From Atherinomorus stipes (taxonomy: Eukaryota > Chordata > Actinopteri > Atheriniformes > Atherinidae): 64,000 nt of DNA. Under the pieces are notes generated by a model. It had not been told where the DNA came from. It worked only from the letters and a program-made list of their open reading frames with translations, and did no database searches. The stretch is from positions 95,001-159,000 of the forward strand of contig JALJCO010003418.1 in the NCBI GenBank assembly GCA_023101725.1, in the 5' to 3' direction. Each line of letters starts with the position of its first letter. Position 1 is the stretch's first letter. Positions 25,101 through 35,635 of this stretch are shown piece after piece. Made by a program: the position numbers and the translations under genes.

Positions 25101-26245
25101 CGTGACATGAACTCCTCACATCATCGTGACATAAACTCCTCACATCATCGTGACATAAACTCCTTACGTCATCGTACAGATTAACTCCTCACATCATCGT
25201 GACATGAACTCCTCACATCATCGTGACATAAACTCCTCACGTCGTCGTACAGATTAACTCCTCACATCATCGTGACATAAACTCCTCACGTCATCGTACA
25301 GATTAACTCCTCACATCATCGTGACATGAACTCCTCACATCATCGTGACATAAACTCCTCACGTCATCGTACAGATTAACTCCTCACATCATCGTGACAT
25401 GAACTCCTCACATCATCGTGACATGAACTCCTCACATCATCGTGACATAAACTCCTCACATCATCGTGACATAAACTCCTCACGTCATCGTACAGATTAA
25501 CTCCTCACATCATCGTGACATAAACTCCTCACATCATCGTGACATAAACTCCTTACGTCATCGTACAGATTAACTCCTCACATCATCGTGACATAAACTC
25601 CTCACGTCGTCGTACAGATTAACTCCTCACATCATCGTGACATAAACTCCTCACATCGTCGTGACATAAACTCCTCACATCGTCGTGACATAAACTCCTC
25701 ACATCATCGTGACATAAACTCCTCACGTCATCATACAGATTAACTCCTCACATCATCGTGACATAAACTCCTCACGTCATCGTGAAATGAACTCCTCACA
25801 TCAACGTGACATAAACTCCTCACATCATCGTGACATAAACTCCTTACGTCATCGTACAGATTAACTCCTCACATCATCGTGACATAAACTCCTCACGTCG
25901 TCGTACAGATTAACTCCTCACATCATCGTGACATAAACTCCTCACATCATCGTACAGATTAACTCCTCACATCATCGTGACATAAACTCCTCATGTCATC
26001 GTACAGATTAACTCCTCACATCATCGTGACATAAACTCCTCACATCATCGTACAGATTAACGCCTCACATCATCGTGACATAAACTCCTCATGTCATCGT
26101 ACAGATTAACTCCTCACATCATCGTGACATAAGCTCCTCATGTCATCGTACAGATTAACTCCTCACATCATCGTGACATAAACTCCTCATATCGTCGTGA
26201 CATAAACTCCTCACGTCATCGTACAGATTAACTCCTCACATCATT
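16104..26245. repeat. 24-bp satellite-like array, about 420 copies, in fez1 intron
   Basis: The unit is ACATGAACTCCTCACATCAT then CGTG. From 16104 to about 23115 units are nearly all 24 bp, with ATAAACTCC, TTATCG and 21-bp (CTC-lacking) variants. From about 23116 to 26245 a 25-bp variant beginning TACAGATTAACTCC alternates with ACATAAACTCC units. A longer duplication is visible: the marker CGCTAAATGAACTCC occurs at about 17893 and 22037, about 4.14 kb apart, with matching flanking unit order. Both strands stay open (MNSSHHRD and RSSCHDDV repeats, up to 599 codons) because the unit is eight codons; I treat none as genes. The array lies between fez1 coding exons 1 and 2. Confidence 0.97.
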
Positions 26246-26936
26246 GTGCAGCGGAGGCTCCTGAACGCAGCCCGGAGCGAGCAACCATCTGAGGAGGAAC
26301 GACAACAGCCAGAGTCTCCTTTGTCTCGGAGGCTTTGTGTTATTTTGCCTGCTTTGCTCAGAGGCTTGTTCGGCTGACTGACCCCCACCCCCCAATGGCA
26401 CTGCCCCCTCCGCTCACACAGTGGACCCCATTCAGCCAGCAGCTTACCTCACCGGTCACGCCGGCCAGCCGTGGCTGCACACAGCACCTCAGTTCCAACA
26501 GGGAAGCAAGGAAATTCACATTCTGCTTGCTTTTGCTCACGAGAACAGAAAGTTACGATCAACCCGAGCTGACAGTGTTTATTTTTGCTAAAGCTGTTTA
26601 GATGATGCAATCCTGTCATAAAGCGGCGAGAGAGAAATGCTGCCCCATCCTCCTTTACATAGTTGTGTCTGATTGACTTTCTCTTTTCATTATTCTGCTC
26701 CTGCTGCTTCTCTAGTGGGATACAGATAAAGTGATTGGATTCAGGATGCTGCTGGATGTCACCATAAATGAACACAATTCAATAAATCAAAGGAGGCACA
26801 AATAATACCATGACGTTTATTTGTTGATCATATTTTCTTTTCCACTGCTGCTCCACATTTAAGCAGCAGCCACTGCAAACTTTTGCTGAGGCTGTTTGGT
26901 GAACTGCAGGTTCGCTGGGATGTCAGCAAGTAAGAG
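26246..26936. other. fez1 intron, no feature recognised
   Basis: Ordinary-looking intron sequence after the array ends in TCATTGTGCAGCGGAGGCTCC. No exon, RNA gene or repeat could be supported. Confidence 0.55.
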
Positions 26937-27122
26937 GTCGATACAGATACACCGATACATCAGCCGGCCGATATTTGCATATTTAGTTAGGACTGGCATC
27001 AGCCAATAGGTTGGGTGTGTTGGCCGTTACTCCCCTCGACATAATTTTCGGACAGACATCTATAGAGGCAACAGTTTACACAAACACACACACACACAAT
27101 ATATATATATATATATATATAT

Positions 27123-28751
27123 ACAGCTGTGTGAAAGAGTTTTTGCCTCCTTCCTAATTTCTTATTTTTTTGCAGGTTTTTCACACTCAAATGTTTCAGA
27201 CCATCAAACAAATTTTAATATTAGACAAAGATAACACAAGTAAACAGAAAATGCAGTTTTTGAATGAAGATTTTCATTTTAGGGGGGGATCCAAACTTCC
27301 ATGGTCCTGTGTGAAAAAGTGATTCCGCCCCCCCCCCCCCCCCCCTGTTAAAACATGAACTAACTGTAGTTTATCACGTCTTTGGAAAGCTGAGGTCAGT
27401 TTCTCTATCCCCATCCAGGCCTGATTACTGCCACACCTGTTCTCCATCAGAAATCCCTTAAATAGGACCTGCCTGACAAAGTGAAGAAGACCAAAAGATC
27501 CTCCAAAGCTAGACATCATGCTGCCATCCAAAGAAATTCAGGAACAAATGAGAAACAAAGTCATTGAGATCTATCAGTCTGGAAAAGGTTCCAAAGCCAT
27601 TTCTAAAGCTTTGGGACTCCAGAGAACCACAGTGAGAACCATTATCCACAAATGGTGAAAACATGGAACAGTGGTGAACCTTCCCAGGAGGGGCCGGCCG
27701 ACCAAAATGACCCCAAGAGCACAGCGACGACTCATCCAAGAGGTCACAAAAGACCCCAGAACAACATCCAAGAACTGCAGGCCTCACTTGCCTCAATGAA
27801 GGTCAGTGTTCATGACTCCCCCATCAGAAAGAGACTGGGGGGCAAAAATGGCTGCATGGCAGAGTTCCAAGACCAAAACCACTGCTGAGCAAAAAGAACA
27901 TAAAGGCTCGTCTCAGTTTAGCCAGAAAGCATCTTGATGATCCCCAAGACTTTTGGGAAAATACTCTGTGGACTGACGAGACAAAAGTGGAACTTTCTGG
28001 AAGGTGGAGGTCCCATTACATCTGGCGTAAAAGTAACACGGCATTTCAGAAAAGGAACATCATAGCAACAGTAAAACATGGTGGTGGTAGTGTGATGGTC
28101 TGGGGCTGTTTTGCTGCTTCAGGACCTGGAAGACTTGCTGTGGTAAATGGAACCATGAATTCTGCTTCTACCAAAAAATCCTGAAGGAGAACGTCCGGCC
28201 ATCTGTTGGTGACCTCAAGCTGAAGCGCACTTGGGTTCTGCAGCAGAACAATGATCCAGAACACACCAGCAAGTCCACCTCTGAATGGCTTAAGAACAAC
28301 AACATGAAGACTTTGGAGTGGCCTAGTCAAAGCCCCCACCTGAATCCCATTGAGATGCTGTGGCATGACCTTAAAAAGGCGGTTCATGCTGGAAAAGCCT
28401 CCAATGTGGCTGAATTACAACAATTCTGCAAAGATGAGTGGAACAAAATTCCTCCACAGCGCTGTAGAAGACTCACTGCCAGTTATCACAAACGCTTGAT
28501 GCAGTTGTTGCTGCTAAGGTGGAACAACCAGTTATTAGGTTTAGGGGAAGATCACTTTTTCACACAGGGACATGGAGGTTTGGATTTTCCCCCCTTACTG
28601 ATAAAAACCTTCATTTAAAAACTGCATTTTGTGTTTACTTGTGTTATCTTTGTCTCACATTTAAATTTGTTTGATGATCTGAAACATTTAAATGTGACAA
28701 ACATGAAAAAAGTCAGAAATCAGGAAGGAGGAAACACTTTCACACAGCTAT
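27123..28751 (+). mobile_element. Tc1-like DNA transposon with about 220-bp TIRs
   Basis: The left end starts CAGCTGTGTGAAAGAGTTTT and the reversed right end reads AGCTGTGTGAAAGTGTTTCC. Similarity extends inward through AAATGTTTCAGA, AAGATAACACAAGTAAACA and TGTGTGAAAAAGTGAT, about 220 bases on each side. TA borders the element. Both flanks carry CA then TA microsatellite tracts (27078-27121 and 28755-28790). A C run at 27329-27345 interrupts the left TIR. Confidence 0.88.
27518..28545 (+). pseudogene. Degenerate Tc1-like transposase
   Basis: The start ATG (27518) opens MLPSKEIQEQMRNKVIEIYQ followed by SGKGSKAISKALGL, a paired-type helix-turn-helix as in Tc1 transposases. A stop codon at 27657 and later frameshifts break the frame. 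Remnants of the DDE domain remain: WTDETKVELSG near 27969, QQNNDPEHTS near 28244, where the family usually has QQDNDPKHTS, and SPHLNPIEMLW near 28330 with the catalytic Glu. The copy cannot encode active transposase. Confidence 0.88.
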
Positions 28752-28755
28752 AAAT

Positions 28756-28789
<34 letters not shown>

Positions 28790-29078
28790 TCTGTATATTA
28801 CATGCAAATTTTTTTCTTTTTGCTTTTGTTACAAATCCACTGTTTCTTCTTCATTGCAGGTTTACTGTTTCTATTTAATATTTATTTACAAGTGTGCTGT
28901 TTCTCTTTTACATATTTTTCTTTGAAATGCTTTGTTTCTTTTTTGTGTCTTGAAAGAGTTTTCAAAATTAGTTCTCATTGAGTCCTTTATTATATTAATT
29001 TTGGGGTTAAATGAAGTATCGGCCTCAAATATCGGCCATTGGCTGATGAGAAAAAATCAGCATCTGTATCTGCCCTAA

Positions 29079-30960
29079 AAACATCTGCATCAGTGGATCT
29101 GTAGTCCACTAAGTGAAGGCGGGATCCTTGTGCACCGCTCAGGTTCTGGAGGTTTCCCGCTCCGACCGGACTCACATGTGGGTGTAAACAGGCAGCAGCT
29201 GATGAGGAGATGGGAGGGAAACAGCTAAAACCTGCAGGACGGCGGCCCTCCAGCAATGACATGGGACATCCTGCATCAGGGCATTTTAGAGTAAATGGCA
29301 GTATTTTCTCTTGCTAACAGCGAGTCCGTGAGGGGGGGGTGCATAATAAAGGTGTAATATGGCCTCTTTTTTCTTTCCTGTCAGGAAGCAAGTGCAGCAT
29401 TTTAAACCAACACTGAATCACTGACAGATCTGAGCCCACATACACAGAATTATAGAGATAAATTAGGAAAGCAAAATGACATTGGCTTTATTTCCCTTCA
29501 ACCTTTAACTAGTAACCAGACCTGACAGCAGATCAAATAAGGCGGTAACATCTCCAAAAGCATGCACTGCAGAGAGTAAACCATCAGGACTGAAGACGAA
29601 CAGAAACACGGCAACTCGACCGCACTGATCACAAAGATGCTTCACACTCCAAGTTGCAGGCGCAGTTAGCCAATAGCTGCTGATGACAAAAGCATCGGCT
29701 GGGTCTGGGGTTCAGATCTGCCTCCTCCGGTTTGTGGATGACCATCCCACCGCTTCATTTCGGATTTTAGCCTGTTCTGCGCTGACAGAACAGCCGAGTC
29801 TGCATCAGCACAACCTCAGTATGTGACCATGCAAGCTGGGAAATTTCCATATTAACTTCCAACTTTCTAATGACTAAACCGACTGTGACGACTCCCCAGG
29901 AGAGATGAGATGAAGAGCAGCTCTTCATTAGAAAATGTCTGCATCAAACCTGCTCGGCTTCCCTGGACGTTGGTGCACCAGCATCACCAACAGATTTCTC
30001 CTACAGAAGCTCCTTAAAATATTATTTTAAATTCTCCAAAATGCCAAACATTTATGTCGTCACATCAAGCGTTTGTTAAGGAAAACCTTGCTGAAGCTTT
30101 TTCTTACGCTGTCTTGTTGTGGACCAACATTTCCGACACATTCCGGTGCTGGACTGTAGAAACTGATCTGATCTGTCTGATCTTCAGCTTTATAGTGGAC
30201 AGTACACAGAGAAGCAGTTTAACCCGAAAACAACGCGATAAATGAGTGACCAGCACACGGACGGCAGGCTGTGCATGTGCAGCATGTGAGCGCAGCGTGG
30301 CGTCTGTCCTGCAGAGACGCCAGCTCGGCGTTAGAAAGCCGTGCTGCTGTTTGCTGGCTGGACGCCATCGGACAGCAATCGTTCTGTTTAATATTCTCCA
30401 GCTTCATCGGCTTGTCGGACCCTCTCATGTCCCATACCGAGCAAGTGCAGAGATTAAAGGCCGGAAGGCGCCTCTTTGTCCCCCGTACTGCAGATTATTA
30501 GTGATTTCTGCTGGTGTCTGAGTCTCTGCTGCTGCAGCTGTAAATCTGAGCATCATCATCAGTACGGTTTAGTTTCTATAATTAGCTGCTTGTAGGCAGA
30601 GACGTGCAGCTCTGAGGTGACTGAATAAGTTAATGAGACGACTTGACATGACAGTGAGGACGGTTATGAAAGAGAAAAACAATGAGACATTGTTGATGGG
30701 ACAGAATGTCCAGAGGAGGCTGGAACTGTTGGACTGGGACGTGTTTGTACTGGTTTTTCTAAAGAAGGCTCTGTTCGTTTCAAACAAAGCTTCCCCCCAT
30801 AAACACTCATTTTAGCAGCAATTTCACATCACTGAAATATGCAATCCGTCCAAAAGCTGTCCTCTCACACCTGCTGTCAGCTTATATTTAGCCTGATCGG
30901 GCTCTGCTCAGCGCGAGCGTCAGAGAGGACGACGGTCTGGCAGTCAGCGGGTGGAGAGGC
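29079..30960. other. fez1 intron, no feature recognised
   Basis: About 1.9 kb with no exon, array or transposon that I can define. Short open frames near 30054-30521 overlap on both strands and match nothing I recognise. Confidence 0.5.
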
Positions 30961-30965
30961 CGCCA

Positions 30966-31278
30966 CGGAGACGGAGACAGAGACGGAGACGGAGCCGGAG
31001 ACAGAGACAGAAACAGAGGCCGCCACGGAGACGGAGACGGAGCCGGAGACAGAGACGGAGACGGAGACGGAGACGGAGACAGAGACAGAGACAGAGACGG
31101 AGACGGAGACGGTGACAGAGACAGAGACGGAGACGGAGACAGAGACAGAGACAGAGACAGAGACGGAGACGGTGACAGAGACAGAGACGGAGACGGAGAC
31201 AGAGACAGAGACAGAGACAGAGACGGAGCCGGAGACAGAGACAGAGGCCGCCACGGAGACAGAGACGGAGCCGGAGCC
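30966..31278. repeat. GAGACR hexanucleotide array, about 310 bp
   Basis: Units are GAGACG and GAGACA, broken by GAGCCG and GAGGCCGCCACG spacers. These spacers recur at 30958, 31016 and 31246 and mark longer duplicated blocks. The open frames (TETETE, SVSVSV) are artefacts. Confidence 0.93.
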
Positions 31279-31332
31279 AAGCGAGGCCAACAAAACTGCA
31301 AACTCAATGATTCAACATGTAGCCCACGAGGT

Positions 31333-32432
31333 TGAGCTGGGGCGGGCGGAGTCATGCTGCTGACTGGGGCGGGCGGAGTCATGCTGCTGACTGGGGCGGG
31401 CGGAGTCATGCTGCTGACTGGGGCGGGTGGAGTCATGCTGCTGACTGGGGCGGGTGGAGTCATGCTGCTGACTGGGGCGGGTGGAGTCATGCTGCTGCTG
31501 CTGACTGGGGCGGGTGGAGTCATGCTGCTGCTTCTGGCTGGGGCGGGTGGAGTCATGCTGCTGACTGGGGCAGGCGGAGTCATGCTGCTGACTGGGGCGG
31601 GTGGAGTCATGCTGCTGGCTGGGGCGGGCGGAGTCATGCTGCTGGCTGGGGCGGGTGGAGTCATGCTGCTGCTGCTGGCTGGGGCGGGTGGAGTCATGCT
31701 GCTGACTGGGGCGGGTGGTGTCATGCTGCTGCTGCTGACTGGGGCGGGTGGAGTCATGCTGCTGACTGGGGCGGGCGGAGTCATGCTGCTGACTGGGGGC
31801 GGGCGGAGTCATGCTGCTGGCTGGGGCGGGTGGAGTCATGCTGCTGACTGGGGCGGGCGGAGTCATGCTGCTGGCTGGGGCGGGTGGAGTCATGCTGCTG
31901 CTGCTGGCTGGGGCGGGTGGAGTCATGCTGCTGACTGGGGCGGGTGGTGTCATGCTGCTGCTGCTGACTGGGGCGGGTGGAGTCATGCTGCTGACTGGGG
32001 CGGGCGGAGTCATGCTGCTGGCTGGGGCGGGCGGAGTCATGCTGCTGGCTGGGGCGGGTGGAGTCATGCTGCTGCTGCTGGCTGGGGCGGGTGGAGTCAT
32101 GCTGCTGACTGGGGCGGGTGGAGTCATGCTGCTGACTGGGGCGGGTGGAGTCATGCTGCTGGCTGGGGCGGGTGGAGTCATGCTGCTGACTGGGGCGGGT
32201 GGAGTCATGCTGCTGACTGGGGCGGGTGGAGTCATGCTGCTGACTGGGGCGGGTGGAGTCATGCTGCTGGCTGGGGCGGGTGGAGTCATGCTGCTGACTG
32301 GGGCGGGTGGAGTCATGCTGCTGACTGGGGCGGGCGGAGTCATGCTGCTGGCTGGGGCGGGTGGAGTCATGCTGCTGCTGCTGGCTGGGGCGGGTGGAGT
32401 CATGCTGCTGTTGCTAACTGGGGCGGGTGGAT
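31333..32432. repeat. 27-bp GC-box minisatellite, about 40 copies
   Basis: The unit is GGGGCGGGTGGAGTCATGCT then GCTGACT, with GGCT for GACT in some copies and extra CTG triplets in others. A block of about 234 bp is duplicated: the GCGGGTGGTGTCATG variant occurs near 31707 and 31938. Each unit has a GGGCGGG core like a GC box and a G-quadruplex tendency. Frames on both strands are open because the unit is nine codons; these are not genes. Confidence 0.96.
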
Positions 32433-32435
32433 GTA

Positions 32436-32822
32436 GTCAGTGTTGCATTTCCAGTCTGTTGTCCAGCTGAACTCCAGGTATTTGTAGTTCTCCACCACCT
32501 CCACCTCCTCTTCCAGGATGTAGACAGGACTATGCTGCTTATTCTTGCTCCTCCTGAAGTCAACAATCATCTCTTTAGTCTTGCTGGTATTTAAGATGAG
32601 CTGATTGTTACCATTTCACAAACTGACTGACCAGTTCCCTGTACTCGGCTTCTTGTCCATCACTGATACACCCCACAACTGCAGAGTCACCAGAGTATTT
32701 CTGCAGATGACAGGATCAGAGTTGTACTGGAAGTCTGAGGTGTACAGTGTAAAGAGGAATGGTGAGAGTACAGTTCCTTGTGGTGCTCCAGTGCTGCTGA
32801 TCACCATCTCAGACACACATAT
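32436..32822 (-). mobile_element. LINE reverse-transcriptase fragment (Rex1/Babar- or CR1/L2-like), copy A
   Basis: On the minus strand the translation contains SSTGAPQGTVLSPFLFTLYT, the RT segment preceding the catalytic box. The catalytic YSDD of copy B (45728) is YSGD here, through A to G at the middle base, and the frame shifts nearby. Over about 385 bp it differs from copy B at only a handful of positions, so the two are recent relatives. The fragment abuts the end of the 27-bp array. Confidence 0.75.
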
Positions 32823-34154
32823 TCCTGCAGTTGAGAAAAGGCGACTTTTTCTAAAACTTTTGATAAAAAAGGTCATTTAGATATCGGCCTGAAATTTGGG
32901 TGAAGGTTGGCTTTATTGATGAGTGGCTGTACGACTGCGTGCTTCCACGCCGCTACCGTGTAAATGCAGCTACTGTCACAGGATGCTACGATAATCAGCA
33001 CCCGCTCTTCTCCCACCACATGAAATCAGCTGTGCACCTGCAACCGCCATCACTGAGGACGTGTGAAAGACGTCCAAACGTCACTCCCGTCAACTCCGCT
33101 GTTTTTTGTTGCCAAAACCAACACAGACGTGTTTTCTGTGTCCCTGCATGTTGTGACGCAGCTGTACTGTAATACCTGGAGTTTTGTGCAACTGAATTTT
33201 AGCCAATGACAGCTCAGTTCACTGAGTAATTAAATGAAACGGGTTTCGAATATTTTTCCCGGTCAAAATCTTCTTAAATCAACTTTATTTTTATAGCGTC
33301 CATTCATGACAGCGTCACCTCAGGGCGCTTAACAAACAGAAAAATTCAGGTCACATTGATAATAGCCGAGCTGAGGAAACCAACATACTGGATGGAACCT
33401 GGACTTGACCCGGTCCAATCCCCCATCCTGAGCAAACACGGAGTGGCGGTCCGTATTCTCGCCAGAGAATGTTAGAAGCGGAATGAGAAAGCGTCAGAAT
33501 GAGCTCCATCTGAGATTTTTTTCCATGATGAATTTCAGAAATTGATTTAAAGACTGTTTAAGGGAGACTGGACACGTGGCAAACCAGGTAATGCCTCCTT
33601 TAAGATTTCTTAATATACAGGGCCTGAAATTCACTGCGGGATTGCAGGAATCGCGCATAATATCATAGATCCCCCAAACCTCGCTCCTACAATGCGGCAA
33701 ATTCCCGCTTACAATCCCAGCGACGTAATGTGCAGTGAACATTTGCATGCTTCATGTAGAATCAGCTGATTCTGGTCAGATCACACTCAACCAGATCAAA
33801 ATGTCAGTTTTACTCGGAGGTGTGGGTGATGCTGACTATTGCTCCAGTCGGGGCGCTATAACAACCACAGGAGGCGTTTTTTCTTTGACAGTAGTTATAG
33901 ATAAGTAGAACTGTTCTGTGAAGAGGACGGTCCTGGAAATATTTGAGTTTTCAGATACTTTGCTCCAACCTGAATCTCTGTCCATCATCTAAAAATGATC
34001 AAATATCTTTCCTCCAGCTCGGGCTGGACTGAAGGACTTCACATGAACACATCCACCATGATGAGACCGTCCTGTCTGGGTCCATGAGTTTCAAACAACC
34101 ATCAGCAGAGCCAGATTCTGTCTGAACGGATATAAAAACACGCGTATTACTCAC
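32823..34154. other. fez1 intron, mostly unassigned
   Basis: No exon found. At about 33270-33470 TTTATTTTTATAGCG followed by TCAGGGCGCTTAACA resembles a common fish dispersed repeat of the type also seen at 63464. Nothing else could be assigned. Confidence 0.45.
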
Positions 34155-34508
34155 TCTTCATCCTGCAGCCGCTCCTCATCCTCCTGGTTGTGTGACTGGT
34201 TGCGTATGGGCGCCAGGCCTTCGGTCTTGGTGTTGTAGTTGTGGAAACAGACGTTCAGCTTCTCGTCGAACTCGTTGACCAGATCCTCCATGGACTTGAA
34301 GCTCATCATCTCAGAGAAGTTCTCCAGCTCGGAGAAGTCCTCCCGGGTGATGGAGGCGAGTGGGACGGTGGTGGTGGTGGAGTAAGAGGACAGGTTTACA
34401 GCCGCATGGTCCAGCTCGTCCATCCGACAGGGCCGGAGGTCCTCGAATTCCTCGTCCAGGCAAACCAGAGGGGCTTCCATGGCGTCCTGTCAGGTTGATG
34501 TCTGAGCC
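34155..34508 (-). CDS. fez1: fez1 coding exon 1 (start codon exon)
   Basis: The ATG is at 34480-34478 in the context GACGCCATGG. Translation begins MEAPLVCLDEEFEDLRPCRM, where human FEZ1 has MEAPLVSLDEEFEDLRPS, so the start is firm. Further on are ELENFSEMMSFKSMEDLVNE then FDEKLNVCFHNYN, also near-identical to human, and the exon ends LQDE plus GA, residues 1-109. The N-terminal half is acidic and probably unstructured as in the family. About 28 bases of 5' UTR precede the ATG after acceptor CTCACAG (34509-34515). Donor GAAGA|GTGAGT starts at 34154. Confidence 0.96.
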
Positions 34509-35100
34509 CTGTGAGGAACGGAGTGAGAGAGCTGGATCATTTCCCAGGGTTCATAAAACAAGCATATTTTACATCCATGACTATTCCCTTAATGAGCCCC
34601 CGACAGGAAAGAGGATCAATCTCAGTGCAAGTGACTGTCGGCAGCCCCCATCTGCTGGATTTCCCAACACCCACAAGGATTTACCTGCCATCTCCTAAAT
34701 CACTGCCTCGCCTCAGCTGGAGTGGCACCATGATGTCTAGACAAAGATGAGCCGGAGGAAGATGCGCCAGAAGGGGACCAGGTCCCAGAGGAGACCCGAC
34801 CAGTTGGCTTTACTGGTAAACCACAGTTAATGAAGTAAACCTGCTGGGATTTAACTAATGAGGCGTCAAAGATTCAGAAGCTTGGAGCTGTGTGAACACT
34901 TTCCAAAGTCCATCATAAATCAGGGCGGGGGTTTTCTCTGCCTCACTCAGTTCACTGGACCATCATACTGATCAAACCGTGTCAATAACTGTTTCATCCA
35001 ACCACATTGTTCAGTTTTCAGAATACATATGAACACAAGTTTACGTTACAGTGTACCTTACACAACCTAAAAAAATATATGTGAAAATGAAGAAATCGAA
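34509..35100. other. First fez1 intron, no feature recognised
   Basis: Intron sequence directly upstream of the start-codon exon. No second exon, array or element could be supported. Confidence 0.5.
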
Positions 35101-35109
35101 TGTGAGTGT

Positions 35110-35242
35110 GAATGGTTATGTCTCTTTGTGTTGGTCCTGTCCAGGTGAACCCGCCTCTCGCCTGATAATAGCTGATAGACTCCAGCAACCCCCGAGACCC
35201 TGAACTGGATAAGCGGTACAGAAAATGAATGAATGAATGAAG
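35110..35242 (+). repeat. Dispersed-repeat 3' tail, copy 2
   Basis: Contains GAACCCGCCTCTCGCCTGAT, ACTCCAGCAACCCC, GACCCTGAACTGGATAAGCG and a terminal (AATG)n. This is a common 3' end of fish interspersed repeats, related to 13490-13555. Confidence 0.6.
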
Positions 35243-35635
35243 AAATCCAAATAAAGTAGGGATGTTTGATACTGTTTTAATTTTCTTCATTTAAATTCAC
35301 TTATTTAGTGTCATGCACCACAGAAGGTGCCGAGCCACCATGTCTTACATTCACAAAGACAGATAGTGGGCAGTCATCAGCAAACAGTGTCTTCTTACGC
35401 TGAGACCAAGCACGAAAATGGTTTATAGCTGAACACATACTTCAGTCTGTCCTCATCTGACATTGTAAACACTTCTACATCTACATCAGACAATTTACAC
35501 AATAATTACTTTCTCAATTGTTCTTTTTTTTTTAACCCGATATCAATATACCAATTTTTGTCCAAATCTTAATATCCGATATCAACCCAAAACTGATCTC
35601 TGCAGGCAACTGTCAGGTTGTATCTGTCAGATTTT

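Larger units (their letters stand above)
26937..29078. mobile_element. Inverted-repeat element (possibly hAT-like) interrupted by a Tc1 copy
   Basis: The left end contains GATACAGATAC, CATCAGCC and GGCCGATATTTG. The right end, reversed, gives GATACAGATGC, CATCAGCC and GGCCGATATTTG in the same order, so about 60 bases are inverted at the two sides. The interior is occupied by CA and TA microsatellites and the Tc1 copy at 27123-28751. Similar CGATATCGG-type sequence appears near 35560 and 38095. The family is not certain. Confidence 0.5.

Noticed and set aside
16104..26245. Possible CRISPR-like direct repeats
   Set aside because: The repeats are contiguous with no unique spacers and the context is a vertebrate intron.
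30839..31363. TETETE acidic frame
   Set aside because: Translation of the GAGACR microsatellite only.
31312..32470. 363-codon MTPPAPVSS frame resembling a mucin-like protein
   Set aside because: It translates the 27-bp GC-box array, and overlapping frames on the other strand are equally long.
34241..34698. Plus-strand frames over 34241-34698
   Set aside because: They are antisense shadows of fez1 coding exon 1 and its flank.
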